A DNA stretch of 64,000 bases from contig CM027377.1 of assembly GCA_015680905.1 (NCBI GenBank), positions 58,425,501 through 58,489,500 on the forward strand, in the 5' to 3' direction. Both the position numbers and the translations under genes were made by a program. Position 1 is the stretch's first letter. Every line of letters starts with the position of its first letter. Shown here one piece after another: positions 33,690-44,837 of the stretch. The notes under the pieces are model-generated. The model saw nothing but the letters and a program-made list of their open reading frames with translations, did not search any database and was not told the DNA's origin. Origin of the DNA: Coptis chinensis. Lineage: Eukaryota; Streptophyta; Magnoliopsida; Ranunculales; Ranunculaceae.

Positions 33690-34214
33690 AAACCGTCCGC
33701 GATGACGGTTTTCGCCACGCAAGAAATGATGTATGTGTACCGCTTAAAAGAAGGCAATAATTGATGAACGACCAAGATATTTTGAAAGATTACCTTCATG
33801 GGTAGTGTACTCTTTTGCAACTTGGCTTAACAACCACCGCGAAGTCACTAAAGACTTGGAGCTCTTTGATACCGAAAGCGCAGCCGCCATAATACGAAGT
33901 CCCCGACAAATACTCATCTACCATTATTGGAAGTTCATAAATCGATGCTTAACCGACTTCTCCATCACCGTTCCATCGGGTGAAACTAAGACAACCCCTA
34001 TGCCACTGCCGCCAGGATTGCTAGAACCATCTACAAAGAGAGACCAGGTGGACTTGATGTGCTCTTTCGAATCTGGGAGGTCGGTTTCTTGTTCCCAATT
34101 GGGGTCATCCACAGGGAAATCCGCTAGAAAATCGGCGACGACCTGTCCTTTCTGAGAAATCCGTGGTACGAACTCCAGGTGGTGTTCGCCGAGTTCTTCG
34201 GCCCAAACTGCCAT
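33690..34214 (-). pseudogene. Tat second RNase H (archaeal-type) region
   Basis: The open frame 33924-34214 starts inside the tether after the first RNase H (AVWAEELGEHHLEFVPR) and continues to WSLFVDGSSNPGGSGIGVVL, the start of an extra RNase H domain with its first catalytic Asp. The remainder to about 33690 is frameshifted, with DGLAYLATRTEMHPKT-like linker sequence. A second RNase H is diagnostic of the Tat lineage. Confidence 0.75.
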
Positions 34215-34943
34215 TCAAGTAGTCTTGTTTTCTTTGTTGAGGATTTTCTTCAATGGGAGATCGGTAAGAACTTTGATTTGATGCGCCTGAAAGTAAGGCC
34301 TGAACTTCCGTGCTGAATACAACAAAGCAAGTACGGCTCTTTCCAGGAAGGAGTAATTCTTTTCCGCTGTCGTGAGCGTCTTGCTTGTGAAGTAGATCGG
34401 TTTTTCTGAATTGTTTTCCTCTTTGAAGAGAAGTGAGCTGATGGCGAAATCGGATACTGCCAGATAGAGCCCCAAAGTCTCTCCATCTACGGGCTTGGCT
34501 AAGACGGGGGGCGTGGTGAGGTACTGTTTGAGAGTGGCGAATGCTTGATGGCACTGATCGCTCCATGAGAACTGCTCGCCTTTTTTAAGGAGTTGCAGGA
34601 ACGGTCTACACCTATCGGATGCCCTTGATATGAATCGGTTGAGTGCAGCAACCATGCCTGACGATTTCTGTATTTGTTTCTTCGTGCGTGGATCGGGCAT
34701 ATCTAAGAACGCTCGGATCTGGTCTGGATTCGCTTCGATCCCTCGCTGAGACACTTGATACCCTAAAAATTTGCCGGAGGTCGCTCCAAAAAGGCATTTC
34801 TCTGGATTCAGCTTCATGCCCGTACGACGTAATCTAGAGAACGCTTGTTCAAGGTGGTCGAGGTGATCACCGGCTTTTTTCCTTTTGACGACCATATCGT
34901 CGATGTAGACCTCTATGGTGTCGCCTAACATGTCTTGGAACAT
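34215..34943 (-). pseudogene. Tat reverse transcriptase C-terminus and first RNase H (open 242 codons)
   Basis: It includes the catalytic YIDDM box (EVYIDDMVVK), the thumb (NPEKCLFGATSGKFLGYQVS), the connection and the RNase H start (VDGETLGLYLAVSDFAISS, FTSKTLTTAEKNYS). This is the best preserved part of pol. Upstream palm and finger sequence is shifted, so the enzyme as a whole is broken. Confidence 0.88.
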
Positions 34944-35650
34944 GTCAGTGACCAGGCGTTGATACGTTGCTCTGGCATTTTTCAGGCGAATCGAGAAACG
35001 CTTAGCAGCAATAGATCCCTTTGCTCAGAATGAAAGAGGTCTTCTTTGATCCTCCTCTCTCGCGAGTGGGGATTTGGTTGTACCCAATCGTGACGCGTCC
35101 ATGAAGGAGAGAAGCTCATGACCACAGTGTCCGGTCGACAAGTCGGTCAATGCGAGGTAGGGAAAACCGTTTTTTGGTGTGGCCTGATTTACATTCATAA
35201 AATCGACGATAGGCTTAACCGTTCCGCTCTTTTAGGTATCGCCACGATGTTATGTTAGCGATCCACCCGGATAGTCTACTTTTCCGATAAAACCGACTTG
35301 CTTGAGTTTGTCGACCTCGCCGTTGATGGCTTTTGAAAACGCAGGATAGTCGGGCGAGGTCGTTGTCGGACTGGTCTAGCATTGGGATGAACATTTAATT
35401 TATGGCATGCGATTGCAGGATCTATTCCGGCACATCGATATACGACCAAGCAAAAACATCTTTATTCATAGATAAGAAATTTACAAGGTGGGTCCTGATT
35501 GTGGGGTCGAGGTTAGCCCCTACATATACAAACTTGGGGTCGTCTTCGGTGCCTAGGTTCACTTTTTCTCTTTCTTCACCGGAGATTTTGCAATCGATGG
35601 CGGCCGCCATTTGGCGATTCGCTATCGGGGGATGTCTGAACACTTTGTGG
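34944..35650 (-). pseudogene. Tat reverse transcriptase N-terminus, multiply frameshifted
   Basis: An open start (35643-35422: DDPKFVYVGANLDP, NKDVFAWSYIDVP) leads to recognisable RT pieces in different frames: HKLNVHPNARPVRQ, the VDKL..GFI stretch, FSLPRIDRLVD, and GYNQIP followed by KKTSFI. Single-base losses separate them. Confidence 0.78.
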
Positions 35651-36089
35651 GATCTACATGACCGTCACGAGGGTGGAGCGACTTCGCGGCAACGCCGACA
35701 GGATACCCACGACTGGATACCCACGACCTGGGGAGTGGGACCTGGCTGCATGCACATTGATGGTGTGGTCTGCCGCCATCCGCAATGGCGCCTAACACGA
35801 AATGAGACGACCTCGATACTTTAACCGACGGTTATCGACGTTGGATCAATCTTTGAGACCTTTGTCGGCGGGCGGACTCGGGGAGCGAAAAGCGGTATCC
35901 GCATTGAGAGAAAATCTGCTTGCTAGAGCCCCCAAGAAATTTCGCTTGGCGCTTCGGGGCTCGACTTCGCAACTAAGTCATGTGCCATTCATCAGAATCG
36001 GTGGGTTCATGTGTGGCGGGGTCGGTTCACGGCGGGCTCACTTGTTGACATGATCCGTTTACAATGGTACGCCTGCTGATTGCTTCTAA

Positions 36090-36450
36090 GTTCCATCATT
36101 CCTCTAGGTCCCGGAAACGGAGAACTTGATGCAACGTTGACGGTATCACCGCCGCGATCCGATGGATCCAACGTCGTCCGAAAGTATGGCATTGTATGAC
36201 GACTTGTCGCCTAGAAACGCATAACCGTGTATTGCAAAATGATCTTGTCCTCTCTAGATCCCACCGACATCGGAAGTATAATATCACCAATGGGATCGCC
36301 CCCGAACCATTGAACCCATAAAGGGGGGCGATCGGGTCTACGAGGACGGACTTGGGAAGGTTCATCTCTTGCATGGTGTGGTAGAACAAGATGTCACAGA
36401 ACCGCCGGGTCGACGAGACGCCGCTTTGATCGCCCGCTAATTTTGACATG
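36090..36450 (-). pseudogene. Tat aspartic protease, degenerate
   Basis: Motifs DILFYHTMQEMNLPKSVL, APLYGFNGSG and RRWIHRIAAVIPSTLHQVLR follow the protease order of Tat elements. The active-site DTG is not readable because the sequence just upstream is scrambled. Confidence 0.7.
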
Positions 36451-36779
36451 GACTACCAATGCATCATTATGAGGAAGGCAGACTTTGCTTAAGTCGGCCT
36501 CCGTGAAAGTGATATCGCCTGCGCTGCGACCTGAACCACGCGGAGCGTGAGCTGCCTGTGAAGTGAAATGATAGACTTCAAGAAGAGCCCGACACGGCGC
36601 TTTTCTCTCGGATGAGGTTACGGAATCATCCGGAAAGTAATCACGCGGAATAGTTCGATCATTGTCACGATCGGATGAGCCTTCGCCGCGGGCGCTTAAC
36701 GATCTCGGGACGCCCTTCCTGGGCGTCCGCTGACGAAGCTTGAACCTCTTTGGTAGTGACGGCGAGGTGGAGATCGACT

Positions 36780-38023
36780 ACGTACTTCGGCGCCATCGGT
36801 TTGTGACACAAGTCGCTATCAGAAATGCTAGTGTAATCGCTTTTATATGGCCGACTTCCACTAGATCCTGGAGATAATGTTTAAGCCCCCAGCATGCATC
36901 AGTTTCATGGCATTTTGCGTTGTGAAATGCGCAAAATGGCTTGTCAGGTCGATCTACTGGTTGCCTCACATCGGGCCTAAGAATGGGGCTCGCTTAATCT
37001 TACCCGTAATGTAACCGGGGAGCGGTCGATAGCTTAACTCTCTGTTGTCCGATTGGTAATCGGCTTTTGGTACAAGCGACCTAGGGCGCTTCTTGGCCCG
37101 TGGAGTACGATCTGAAACTGCTGCCACCTCCTGGTTCTCGTCTAAGCCGTGGAGTTTCAAAGTTTCCTGCAACTTGATGTACTTGTCCACGCGAACGTAG
37201 AGCTCGGATAGTGTCTTTGGGCGTTCCTTCATCAACGACCTGGAGAGGTCGGTGTTACGCACTCGGCAAGCATTGGAAAAGGCTAGTGTGGCGAAAGATT
37301 CTTTCAAGCCGCTTTCCATGCACAACAGTTTGGCCTTGAACCGTCCTAGGAACTCACGAATAGTTTCGTCTTCCTTAAATGATAATTGAAACAAAGAATC
37401 AAGATCTGCCTTCTTCCTTTGTTGTGGACGTCTTGGGCCGGCAAAAACAAATCGATGAAGTCGCTCAAGGTTTTGATAGAATCGGATTCCAGTGAAAAGA
37501 ACCAATCAAGAGCGCCATCCTTGAGACTGGCTGGAAATAATCTGCAGTGGAGATGATCAAACTCGGGTGAGCTGTAAAGTGCCAAACTCTGAATCTAGCG
37601 AGCCACATGCTGACCAGGGTACGTGCTGCCATCGTACATGGGAAAGCGTGGCTGGATAAAGTCTTGTGGAGAGGGTTTATTGAGGACCTCTGCGCTGAAC
37701 GGAGACGCGCGATATGTCTTAAGCATCTTGTGCACAATCTGTGTCGAATCCTTCTTTACGGCGTTCTGACCAATCCTTTGTGATAACTCGTTAATCTGTT
37801 GATTAACGTCGTTGATGCCGTTCTCTGCTCCGTTACCGACTTGTTGTTGCTGGTAACTATCCACTTGAGCTCGTAAAGTAGCATTTTCCTCCCTGAGCAA
37901 GAAAATGCTCTCGTTCGTTATTCCCAACTGGTGGGCAAGGTGCTGGACTTGAGCTTCGAGGCTGACCATGCTTCGTGGGCTTGAGAATTGGTGATGTATG
38001 AACTGATTTAAGGTGGTTCTCAA
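36780..38023 (-). pseudogene. Tat gag, frameshifted
   Basis: The frame opens at 38023, 26 bases from the primer-binding site. It has an N-terminal coiled coil (LEAQVQHLAHQLGITNES), then PMYDGSTYP. After a frameshift it reads LFPASLKDGALDWFFSLES, and after another KKADLDSLFQLSFKEDETIR and LSELYVRVDKYIKLQE. It ends in a zinc-knuckle-like CAFHNAKCHETDACWGLKHY. Confidence 0.85.
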
Positions 38024-38033
38024 GTAATCGAAA

Positions 38034-38049
38034 CCACAGACGGCGCCAA
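38034..38049 (-). promoter_or_regulatory. Primer-binding site of Tat element
   Basis: Directly after the 5' LTR the minus strand reads TTGGCGCCGTCTGTGG, the TGGCGCC type found in Tat/Athila-group elements and complementary to a tRNA 3' end. Confidence 0.85.
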
Positions 38050-38604
38050 TGTAAAGGAGTGTTTTGGGTTTTCTGTTGGGACCGAGTTCGCTTCTGAGCG
38101 AACTGCCTACGTATCCTCTTGTTGGTTTTTCTTTTCTTTTCAGGGAGAGAGGAATCAGGCCCGACGTAGTTCAATTAGGTGGTATTTATAGGCTTAAGGG
38201 AATATCAATCTGGAAGGCACGTGTGGCTCTGGGACACGTGTAAGGTGGAGATCGTGAATGAGTGTTGGGCTAGTTATATTATAAGTCGTCTGCTGATTGG
38301 GTGTTGGCGAGGTCACCCCTATTTCCCGGTGGTGGGAAATACAATCAAGATTTTGGTAATGATTACCCCTGGTGGTCATCTTATCTGAGGCGTTCTGTCT
38401 CTAGCTATGTGCTCGTACCGAGACATCTTTGTTCGTACCACCTATTTGAAAGGAACTACTCACAGGTCGGTCTTGGGTACCGAGACATCTGAGTTCGCTG
38501 CACCTGCGCATTCTCGAGGGAGCTGCTCACAGTTCGGTCTTGGAGGTCGATGTCCTGAGTTCGCTTACGTTGCACGTGTGCATGATAGGATATCGCTCCC
38601 TACA
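38050..38604 (-). repeat. 5' LTR of Tat element (555 bp)
   Basis: Near-identical partner of 26011-26566, and immediately followed by CTGGC (38605-38609). Confidence 0.95.
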
Positions 38605-38609
38605 CTGGC

Positions 38610-40410
38610 TACGAAGGTCGGAAGGTACCCAAAAAAAACCCCTTGTTAAGAAGACTTGTCCTGATTTGGAAGTTGATTTATACTGGCTCATACTGCCTTC
38701 CAGTATTCCAGATTTAGGTGGTATTAACTGGATAAAAGTTGATATACACGGTAGTTGAGCTTTGTCTAAACAGATTTCGATGACTAGACATGAAAGTTAA
38801 TAGCTTTGGTAGCACGTTTGGATTGTCTGGAAGACTAGAATCCGACTCTGGTAGAACTGAGTATATTTTCATTGCTGTGGTTGCTATGAGGTAGCGCGTG
38901 AGCACACACACTAGTTGCTAAGAGGTTGAAACTTGCTCCCTGGCTCGCCATACATGAGCAGATCAGCTACTAAGTAGGCTCTTGTGATTTGTTAATGGTT
39001 GAGTGTTGCATGTTCTGCTGAGGCTGCGCCTCCCTATGCTGATAGCTGACCTACAGAACAAGAACAGAATTTGTGCATAATTTAAGGCTCCCACTTGCTC
39101 CTAGTTCGAAGGGAGACTGTAACTGGGCGAAGTGGCGAACCATGGTACGATGGGTAGGCCTCCAGAGGATTGCTTTGGTTGCGTTCCCAAATTCTGTTTT
39201 AGTTCTAGCCCAGCAAAAGCATGTTGTTGAAACTTGAAAGACCGACTTAGAAATATATCCAAGTCCAAAGCCAAATGCCGCACCCTTGATTTTAGAGTGA
39301 ACTTGCAAACCAACATTAGAGTTGCAACCAAGAGGCTGTGACACAGTGAGTTAGACACAGATTATGTTATTAGGGTGGCTGATACTAGGACTACAACACT
39401 TGACTCATTCGGCAATCCTGATGCTCTGCATGTAAATGTCATATTTCCTCACAAAGTGCGCGCATATTTGTAGATTTGGTGTGCGCAGAAAGTGGGCTTC
39501 AGAAGTAAATTCATTGATCGCAGGGACAAACAATCTTTGCGTATACTAACACAACTGTCCAAATGAGATTCTGATTTGCACATATGAAGAATGGTTGTCC
39601 ACAGAAAGTTTTAGTTAGCAGTTGGTTGCATCAAATCAGAAACGTGACAAGTAGTGAGTCTCGCTCTCACCATTTGTCATCAACAGAATGCACCATATGG
39701 CAAATCCTTTACTTCTAGTTTAAAAGTTGAGCACGCATGAGAATTCAGGGATATAATTGTGCCCTGCAGTTGCATTTATTGGAAACTCCTCTTTTTCTCC
39801 CTACCTGTGAATGGTTTAGGTGAACCATAAACTTCCCTTTCTTTGCAAGTCAAAACTAACAACTCATTTGAGAGTTTGCTCGTGACTTTGGGTACAAGTT
39901 GTTGTGCACATAATGGGGGCTTAATAACCATTTTACTTGCCTTGTGAGATTGACACTGTGTTGGGTTGCTCCAAATTCCCAAACTTATAGGCCTTCAGTT
40001 TAAAAGTTTGAGTAGAATATTTAGTTCCAAAAGAGTTAGGATAGCAACTTTGTTAAATGGTCAAGGGGCTTCTCTCTGATTCTATAAAGCTTAGATACCT
40101 CTCATTGTTGTCTCCTGTTGTTGACTTTAGATGCTCATGAAAGCAACACTATTAATATCTTTGGTGACTTTAATTGGATGCCATGTGAATGATACCATGA
40201 CTAGTTTCACTTGAAATATATATAGAACACACCTGCACTGTATAGAGAGGTGGAGTACTCACATAATAATCCAAACTAGCTCCCAAACCTGTAGAAGAAT
40301 CTCAAATTCTTTACGAGACACTCTGCATGGTCTCATTGCTTCAATCGCATAACATACGACTCTTCCCAAGAACCGACATTCTTGGCTTCTTGTTACACCT
40401 TAAATTCAAG
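38610..40410. other. Intergenic upstream of the first ALMT gene
   Basis: No gene is recognised. The open frames near 39050-39360 on the minus strand do not resemble any family I know. Confidence 0.5.
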
Positions 40411-40416
40411 CTATCT

Positions 40417-40424
40417 TATATATA
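40417..40424 (+). promoter_or_regulatory. TATA box of first ALMT gene
   Basis: TATATATA, about 140 bases upstream of the main ATG, within CTTATATATAGATAG. Confidence 0.5.
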
Positions 40425-40531
40425 GATAGTCACTAACCCTTATCATAGAAACAATTCTTTATTTATTATTATCAAGAGACATTATAACAGTAGAAGTATT
40501 GTTAAATAGTTGTTTAACACTAGACATCAAT

Positions 40532-40564
40532 ATGTCTGATAACAGAGTTCATCAAGATGTCTGA
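40532..40564 (+). CDS. Overlapping upstream ORF (10 codons)
   Basis: ATG at 40532 starts a 10-codon frame ending TGA at 40562-40564, so it overlaps the ALMT start at 40557 by eight bases in another frame. It arose by duplication: the 17 bases ATGTCTGATAACAGAGT recur, with one change, at 40557. If ribosomes start here they would pass the main ATG, so it could lower ALMT translation. This assumes transcription starts upstream of 40532, as the TATA position suggests. Confidence 0.5.
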   Translation: MSDNRVHQDV

Positions 40565-43500
40565 TAACAGGGTTAAAAATCAAGGCAAAGAAAATGCAAT
40601 GAAGAAAACATTCTTGGATAAGTTTGCATCAAAGATGAGAAGCTTTCCAAGGCAAGTTTGGTTAACAATATGGAAAGTTGGTCGTGAAGATCCACGGAGG
40701 TTCATTCACGCTTTGAAAGTCGGGTTGTCACTGACGTTGGTATCTCTGTTGTATCTCATGGAACCATTGTTTGAAGGAATTGGATCAAATGCAATTTGGG
40801 CTGTAATGACTGTCGTTGTGGTACTCGAGTTCACTGTAGGTAAGTCATTGTTGAACATGCAATGGTGACTAACTTACTTGACAAACTATCGGCTTAATGG
40901 CTTAACATTTTCAGTAGGCCATTTTACAAACTTTTGTTATTTGCTCGTAGTTTTTAATTTGCATTGTTGTGATTTCCTAGGTGCAACTATATGCAAAGGA
41001 TTGAATAGAGGACTGGGAACATTGTGTGCCGGATCACTAGCATTTTTCATTGAGTACGTTGCAAATGAGTCTGGGAAAATTTTTCGAGCAGTATTCATAG
41101 GAACCACCGTCTTTTTAATAGGTACCTCGTTGTCTCTAAATGTCTAATCATCAAAGAGAGTGCTTTAGATCACTTAATGGATGTCTTACAGACAACTTCT
41201 TTTCCAGGAACTGCAGCAACATATACGAGGTTCTTTCCTAAAATAAAGAAAAATTACGACTATGGTGTTGTGATCTTTCTCTTAACGTTTAATCTGATAA
41301 CTGTATCTAGTTATCGAGTCCATAATGTTTTACGCGTCGCACATGAACGTTTCTACACTATCGCCATTGGTTGTGGAATATGCCTTCTAATGAGCTTCTT
41401 CGTTTTTCCTAACTGGTCCGGAGAAGAGCTCCATGGTTCAACTGTGTACAAGCTGGAAAGCTTAGCAAGATCAATTGAAGGTACATATATATTCATTTCA
41501 TTCACTGAGAATTTTCGTTTGGTTATGAGATTGGATTTTGTTGTCTGGTCACGTACTTGTTTTAGCCTTAATAAGTTGTCTGTCCTCATCTTCAAAAATG
41601 TTATCAACTTATCTGAAAATAATTGAACATGTAGCTTGCGTTAGCGAATACTTTCAAGACGAAGAAACTGTCGTTGAAGACAATCCCTCTGAGGATCCCA
41701 TCTACAAGAGCTACAAGGCTGTTCTGGATTCCAAGTCCATGGACGAGATCCTAGTAAGAAATCTCATTCAATGTTTCTCCTATATACACTGTCAATTCAG
41801 TACTATATATACTAATTATCACAAAATAACATACATCGAATTCCATCATTATGTGATCAGTCATTAAAATTAGAGGGTTTGATGTGTTAAAAATGGAATG
41901 CTATCAAGCTCTTTGTAACAAAAACTGTGTCGATCAGGCATTACACGCAAGCTGGGAGCCAAGACACTCAAGACACTGTTATAGGTACCCATGGCAGGAA
42001 TATGTGAAATTTGGAACTGTTCTTCGCCATTTCGGGTATACAGCTGTAGCACTACATGGCTGTTTGCACTCTGAGATCCAGGTAAACGCCTAAATAATCA
42101 CCTTAACTCTTTATGTACATATCAACTTCGTCACCCTCGGAATTGCTGCTTATAGCCCTAATCAAACCATGATGTTGTCATGCGTCCTTCTCCGGCCTCA
42201 TTCATCTTATTTAACAGTGACTTGTATACAGATTAGCTTGTCCTCAGATGACACTAACTGATGCAGAATTCTTCTATTTAATTATTTAGGTAACTAGCTT
42301 GTCGCTATGTGTAGCGTCCAGATTAGCTTTGTCATCATATCCTACATTATTATATATATTATATATCACGAATACAGTAAAAAAAAATTGTCTTGATCTG
42401 TTAATAAAATGCTATGTTTCAGATCACTGAATATATTGTGCTGAAATTAATTAGGCTAGCACTTGCGCATAGTGGATACTCATAGAAACGACATATATAT
42501 TCACATCTTGTTGATACGATTACAATTATATATATAAGGACAGCTACTTTTTGTTAGAAATTGTTTTTACCAATATGCACTTATCTGTTCTAAGTATGGC
42601 ATTGTATATAATTTAGTAATAATCAAATCCGAATCCAGCTTCCTTTGATTTCAAGTCCATGTGAAGTTCCTAACACCCACATGAATGCTAAAGCAAATCT
42701 AGGATCGTTCCACAGGTTCTGTCCCTTAAAGACCTCAGACAAAGGAAAAAAGATAAATATTTTATGTTTCGCAAGGGAATGTTTGGTTACATGGAATATT
42801 GATTTGCTTGTTCTGTGTATGGCAAAGTGCTTTCCTATTCAAGTAAAATTTGAAACTCATTTACTAATGATCTAAGGCCATTAGTTTTTAACATTTCATG
42901 GGCAGAACAAAAAACGTTTGCAGGGTCGATCTTGCGCTAACAAGGACGTACGTAAGACTTAAATGCAAATGAAACGTTTCTTGTGAACTTTTTAGGCTAA
43001 ACAGAAATACTTCAAATCTAGCTAGTTGAAGTTTTCGCGTCAGATCGTGAAGTTCCCTTCCTGTCAACTTAAAAGTAGAACTAGACTGTCGATCTAATGT
43101 TAATTGTACGGAACGTTTATCAAGCGAGGTAGAGGTGCTTCAGTTCTAACTATGTTTGTTTTGTTTTAGACACCAAAATCGATTCGAGCTCTTTTTAAGA
43201 AACCAAGTATTCGAGTTGCTGGGGAAGTTTCAAAGGTGCTCACGGAACTTGCAGATAGCATAAGAAACCGACGTCGTTGCTCATCAGGCTTACTTTCAGA
43301 TAATCTTCACCTTGCTTTACAAGACCTTAATAATACCATCAAGTCCCAACCTCGTCTTTTCCTTGGATCAAACCATAACCAAGCTACAAACATGCTGGCT
43401 TTAGCTGCCGCTGCTGCTGCCAACCAGAAACAAGAGAAGGAGTCGGGAGTCTCATTATCCTCTGTTAAGACTGATTCATCCGCGTTGCTTGAATGGAAAA

Positions 43501-43802
43501 CTAGAAGGATGACTGACCAGTCTAAGGAAAATGAAAGGAAAGTCTTAAGGCCAACATTGAGCAAACTCGCAATCACTAGTCTTGAATTCTCGGAAGCGCT
43601 TCCATTTGCTGCTTTTGCTTCTTTATTGCTAGAGATGGCGGTAAGGCTTGATCTTGTAATTGAACAGGTTGAAGAACTGGGGAGAATGGCACATTTTAAG
43701 GAGTTCAAATCAGAGATAGAAATTATAGTTTCCCGTGAAAATGCACAAACGGGACAGCGACGACAGTTACCCCCCAATCTGCCTTTTCAAAACATTGAAT
43801 AG
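40557..43802 (+). CDS. Aluminium-activated malate transporter family protein (ALMT), copy 1
   Basis: Six exons: 40557-40839, 40981-41121, 41208-41480, 41635-41753, 41938-42081 and 43170-43802, all GT-AG and in phase, give 530 aa. ALMTs are anion channels (malate, chloride) of the plasma membrane or tonoplast. Residues about 55-225 carry the membrane helices (ALKVGLSLTLVSLLYLMEPL, GSNAIWAVMTVVVVLEFTVG, YDYGVVIFLLTFNL, LLMSFFVFPNWSGEEL). The family WEP motif is W278-E279-P280 and the cytosolic C-terminal half is complete. Sequence is nearest the clade with Arabidopsis ALMT1/2/7/8/10, judged by eye. A poly-alanine run lies in exon 6. Transport specificity cannot be told from sequence. It shares its intron positions with the copy at 50765. 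Confidence 0.9.
42294..42540 (-). mobile_element. Possible short Helitron in ALMT copy 1 intron 5
   Basis: On the minus strand a CGCTA-CACA-TAGCG hairpin is followed by ACAAGCTAG and T (3' end at 42294). A candidate 5' end TCCTTATATATATAATTG lies at 42540. The base before TC is G, not A, so the 5' end is uncertain. The host intron is 1,088 bp, by far the gene's longest. Confidence 0.4.
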
Positions 43803-44837
43803 TTTAATTTTATTTGGCTGGGTGTCATCTTTATGGCTATGAGATTGATCGAGTCCCAAAAGAGCTCATTATAGATTATACAAATTGTCACTTAGCAATC
43901 AGTATAAACAAGATCACGACTTCCCTTCTATAAATAATGTATTGAAGCCGGGGGCTATCTAGTTCCCATTCAATTGAAAGTTTAATAATGAGAATGTTCC
44001 AGTTTCGTTATTATTATTATTATTTTTTTTTGTTAGGAGATCATAGCAATTGTACGGCTATAATGAGATCACTTTCAAGCTTTTCTCATTATTGACGATC
44101 AACACACACTAACCTACAGAATAGATCTAGCTAGTAGTACAAGTAGAACTTAATAGTACAAGGAGGCTTCATCCAGGAACTTATATCAGGTGGCCATGGC
44201 ATAACTAAGTAGGACATGGTTTTTCCAGAAAATCCACCCCTGGCTGCAGATGTGGTTTGTGCTGCCCACCTGAGTTTGCCCTAGTACAAGTAGAACTTTT
44301 ACTCTTGATGCAATTCTGTGGTCTGTCTCCCCTATATATGAACTCTATAACGAAACTCACTGTTCCTGATAGAACTTGGAAGCAAACTGCAAGGTGTTCA
44401 TTTAACCCTCTATGCACCGCAGAACAAGTTCATAGTCTGCGTGATTCTTAATTCAAATCAAATTATTGCTATTCACACAGCGAGGTCAGTCAAAATTCTC
44501 CCTTAAGCACTTATCGAGTGTGATTATATCAGATATATGAACCAAATATTAGTCCACATCAATTACTGATTCTCGAATTAGTGCTGTCGTGCACAGCCAA
44601 CTACAAGAGGTGTCAAGTATGAGTATTTTAGGGGACCCCCTCAATTAGTTGCTAGCATGCTGATTTGCGCTCCAAGACTTAACCCCTAAAGTCCCGTTCA
44701 TGTTGCCTAAAAAGGTTACTACAGTTTGAACAGCCTAAAATGACACATGTCAGTTGATACAATAACATACTATATATCAGATAAGGCATCTCAGTGTGTA
44801 TGGTCCATAGTGAGACTGTGTGAGTGGGTTACTGTTC
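43803..44837. other. Intergenic between ALMT copy 1 and TLDc gene
   Basis: ALMT 3' end, then AT-rich DNA. No further gene is recognised. Confidence 0.5.

Larger units (their letters stand above)
26011..38604 (-). mobile_element. Full-length Ty3/gypsy LTR retrotransposon, Tat lineage
   Basis: The 12,594 bp element reads on the minus strand. The 5' LTR is 38050-38604, then come a primer-binding site, gag, protease, RT, RNase H, a second (archaeal-type) RNase H and integrase. A long region with two antisense ORFs and a tandem repeat follows, then a polypurine tract and the 3' LTR 26011-26566. Both LTRs begin TG and end CA on the minus strand, and a perfect 5 bp CTGGC duplication flanks the element. 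Dual RNase H, an antisense ORF between integrase and the 3' LTR, and tandem repeats in that region are known marks of the Tat group (Ogre/Retand relatives). The coding region is heavily frameshifted although the LTRs are nearly identical. Confidence 0.93.
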
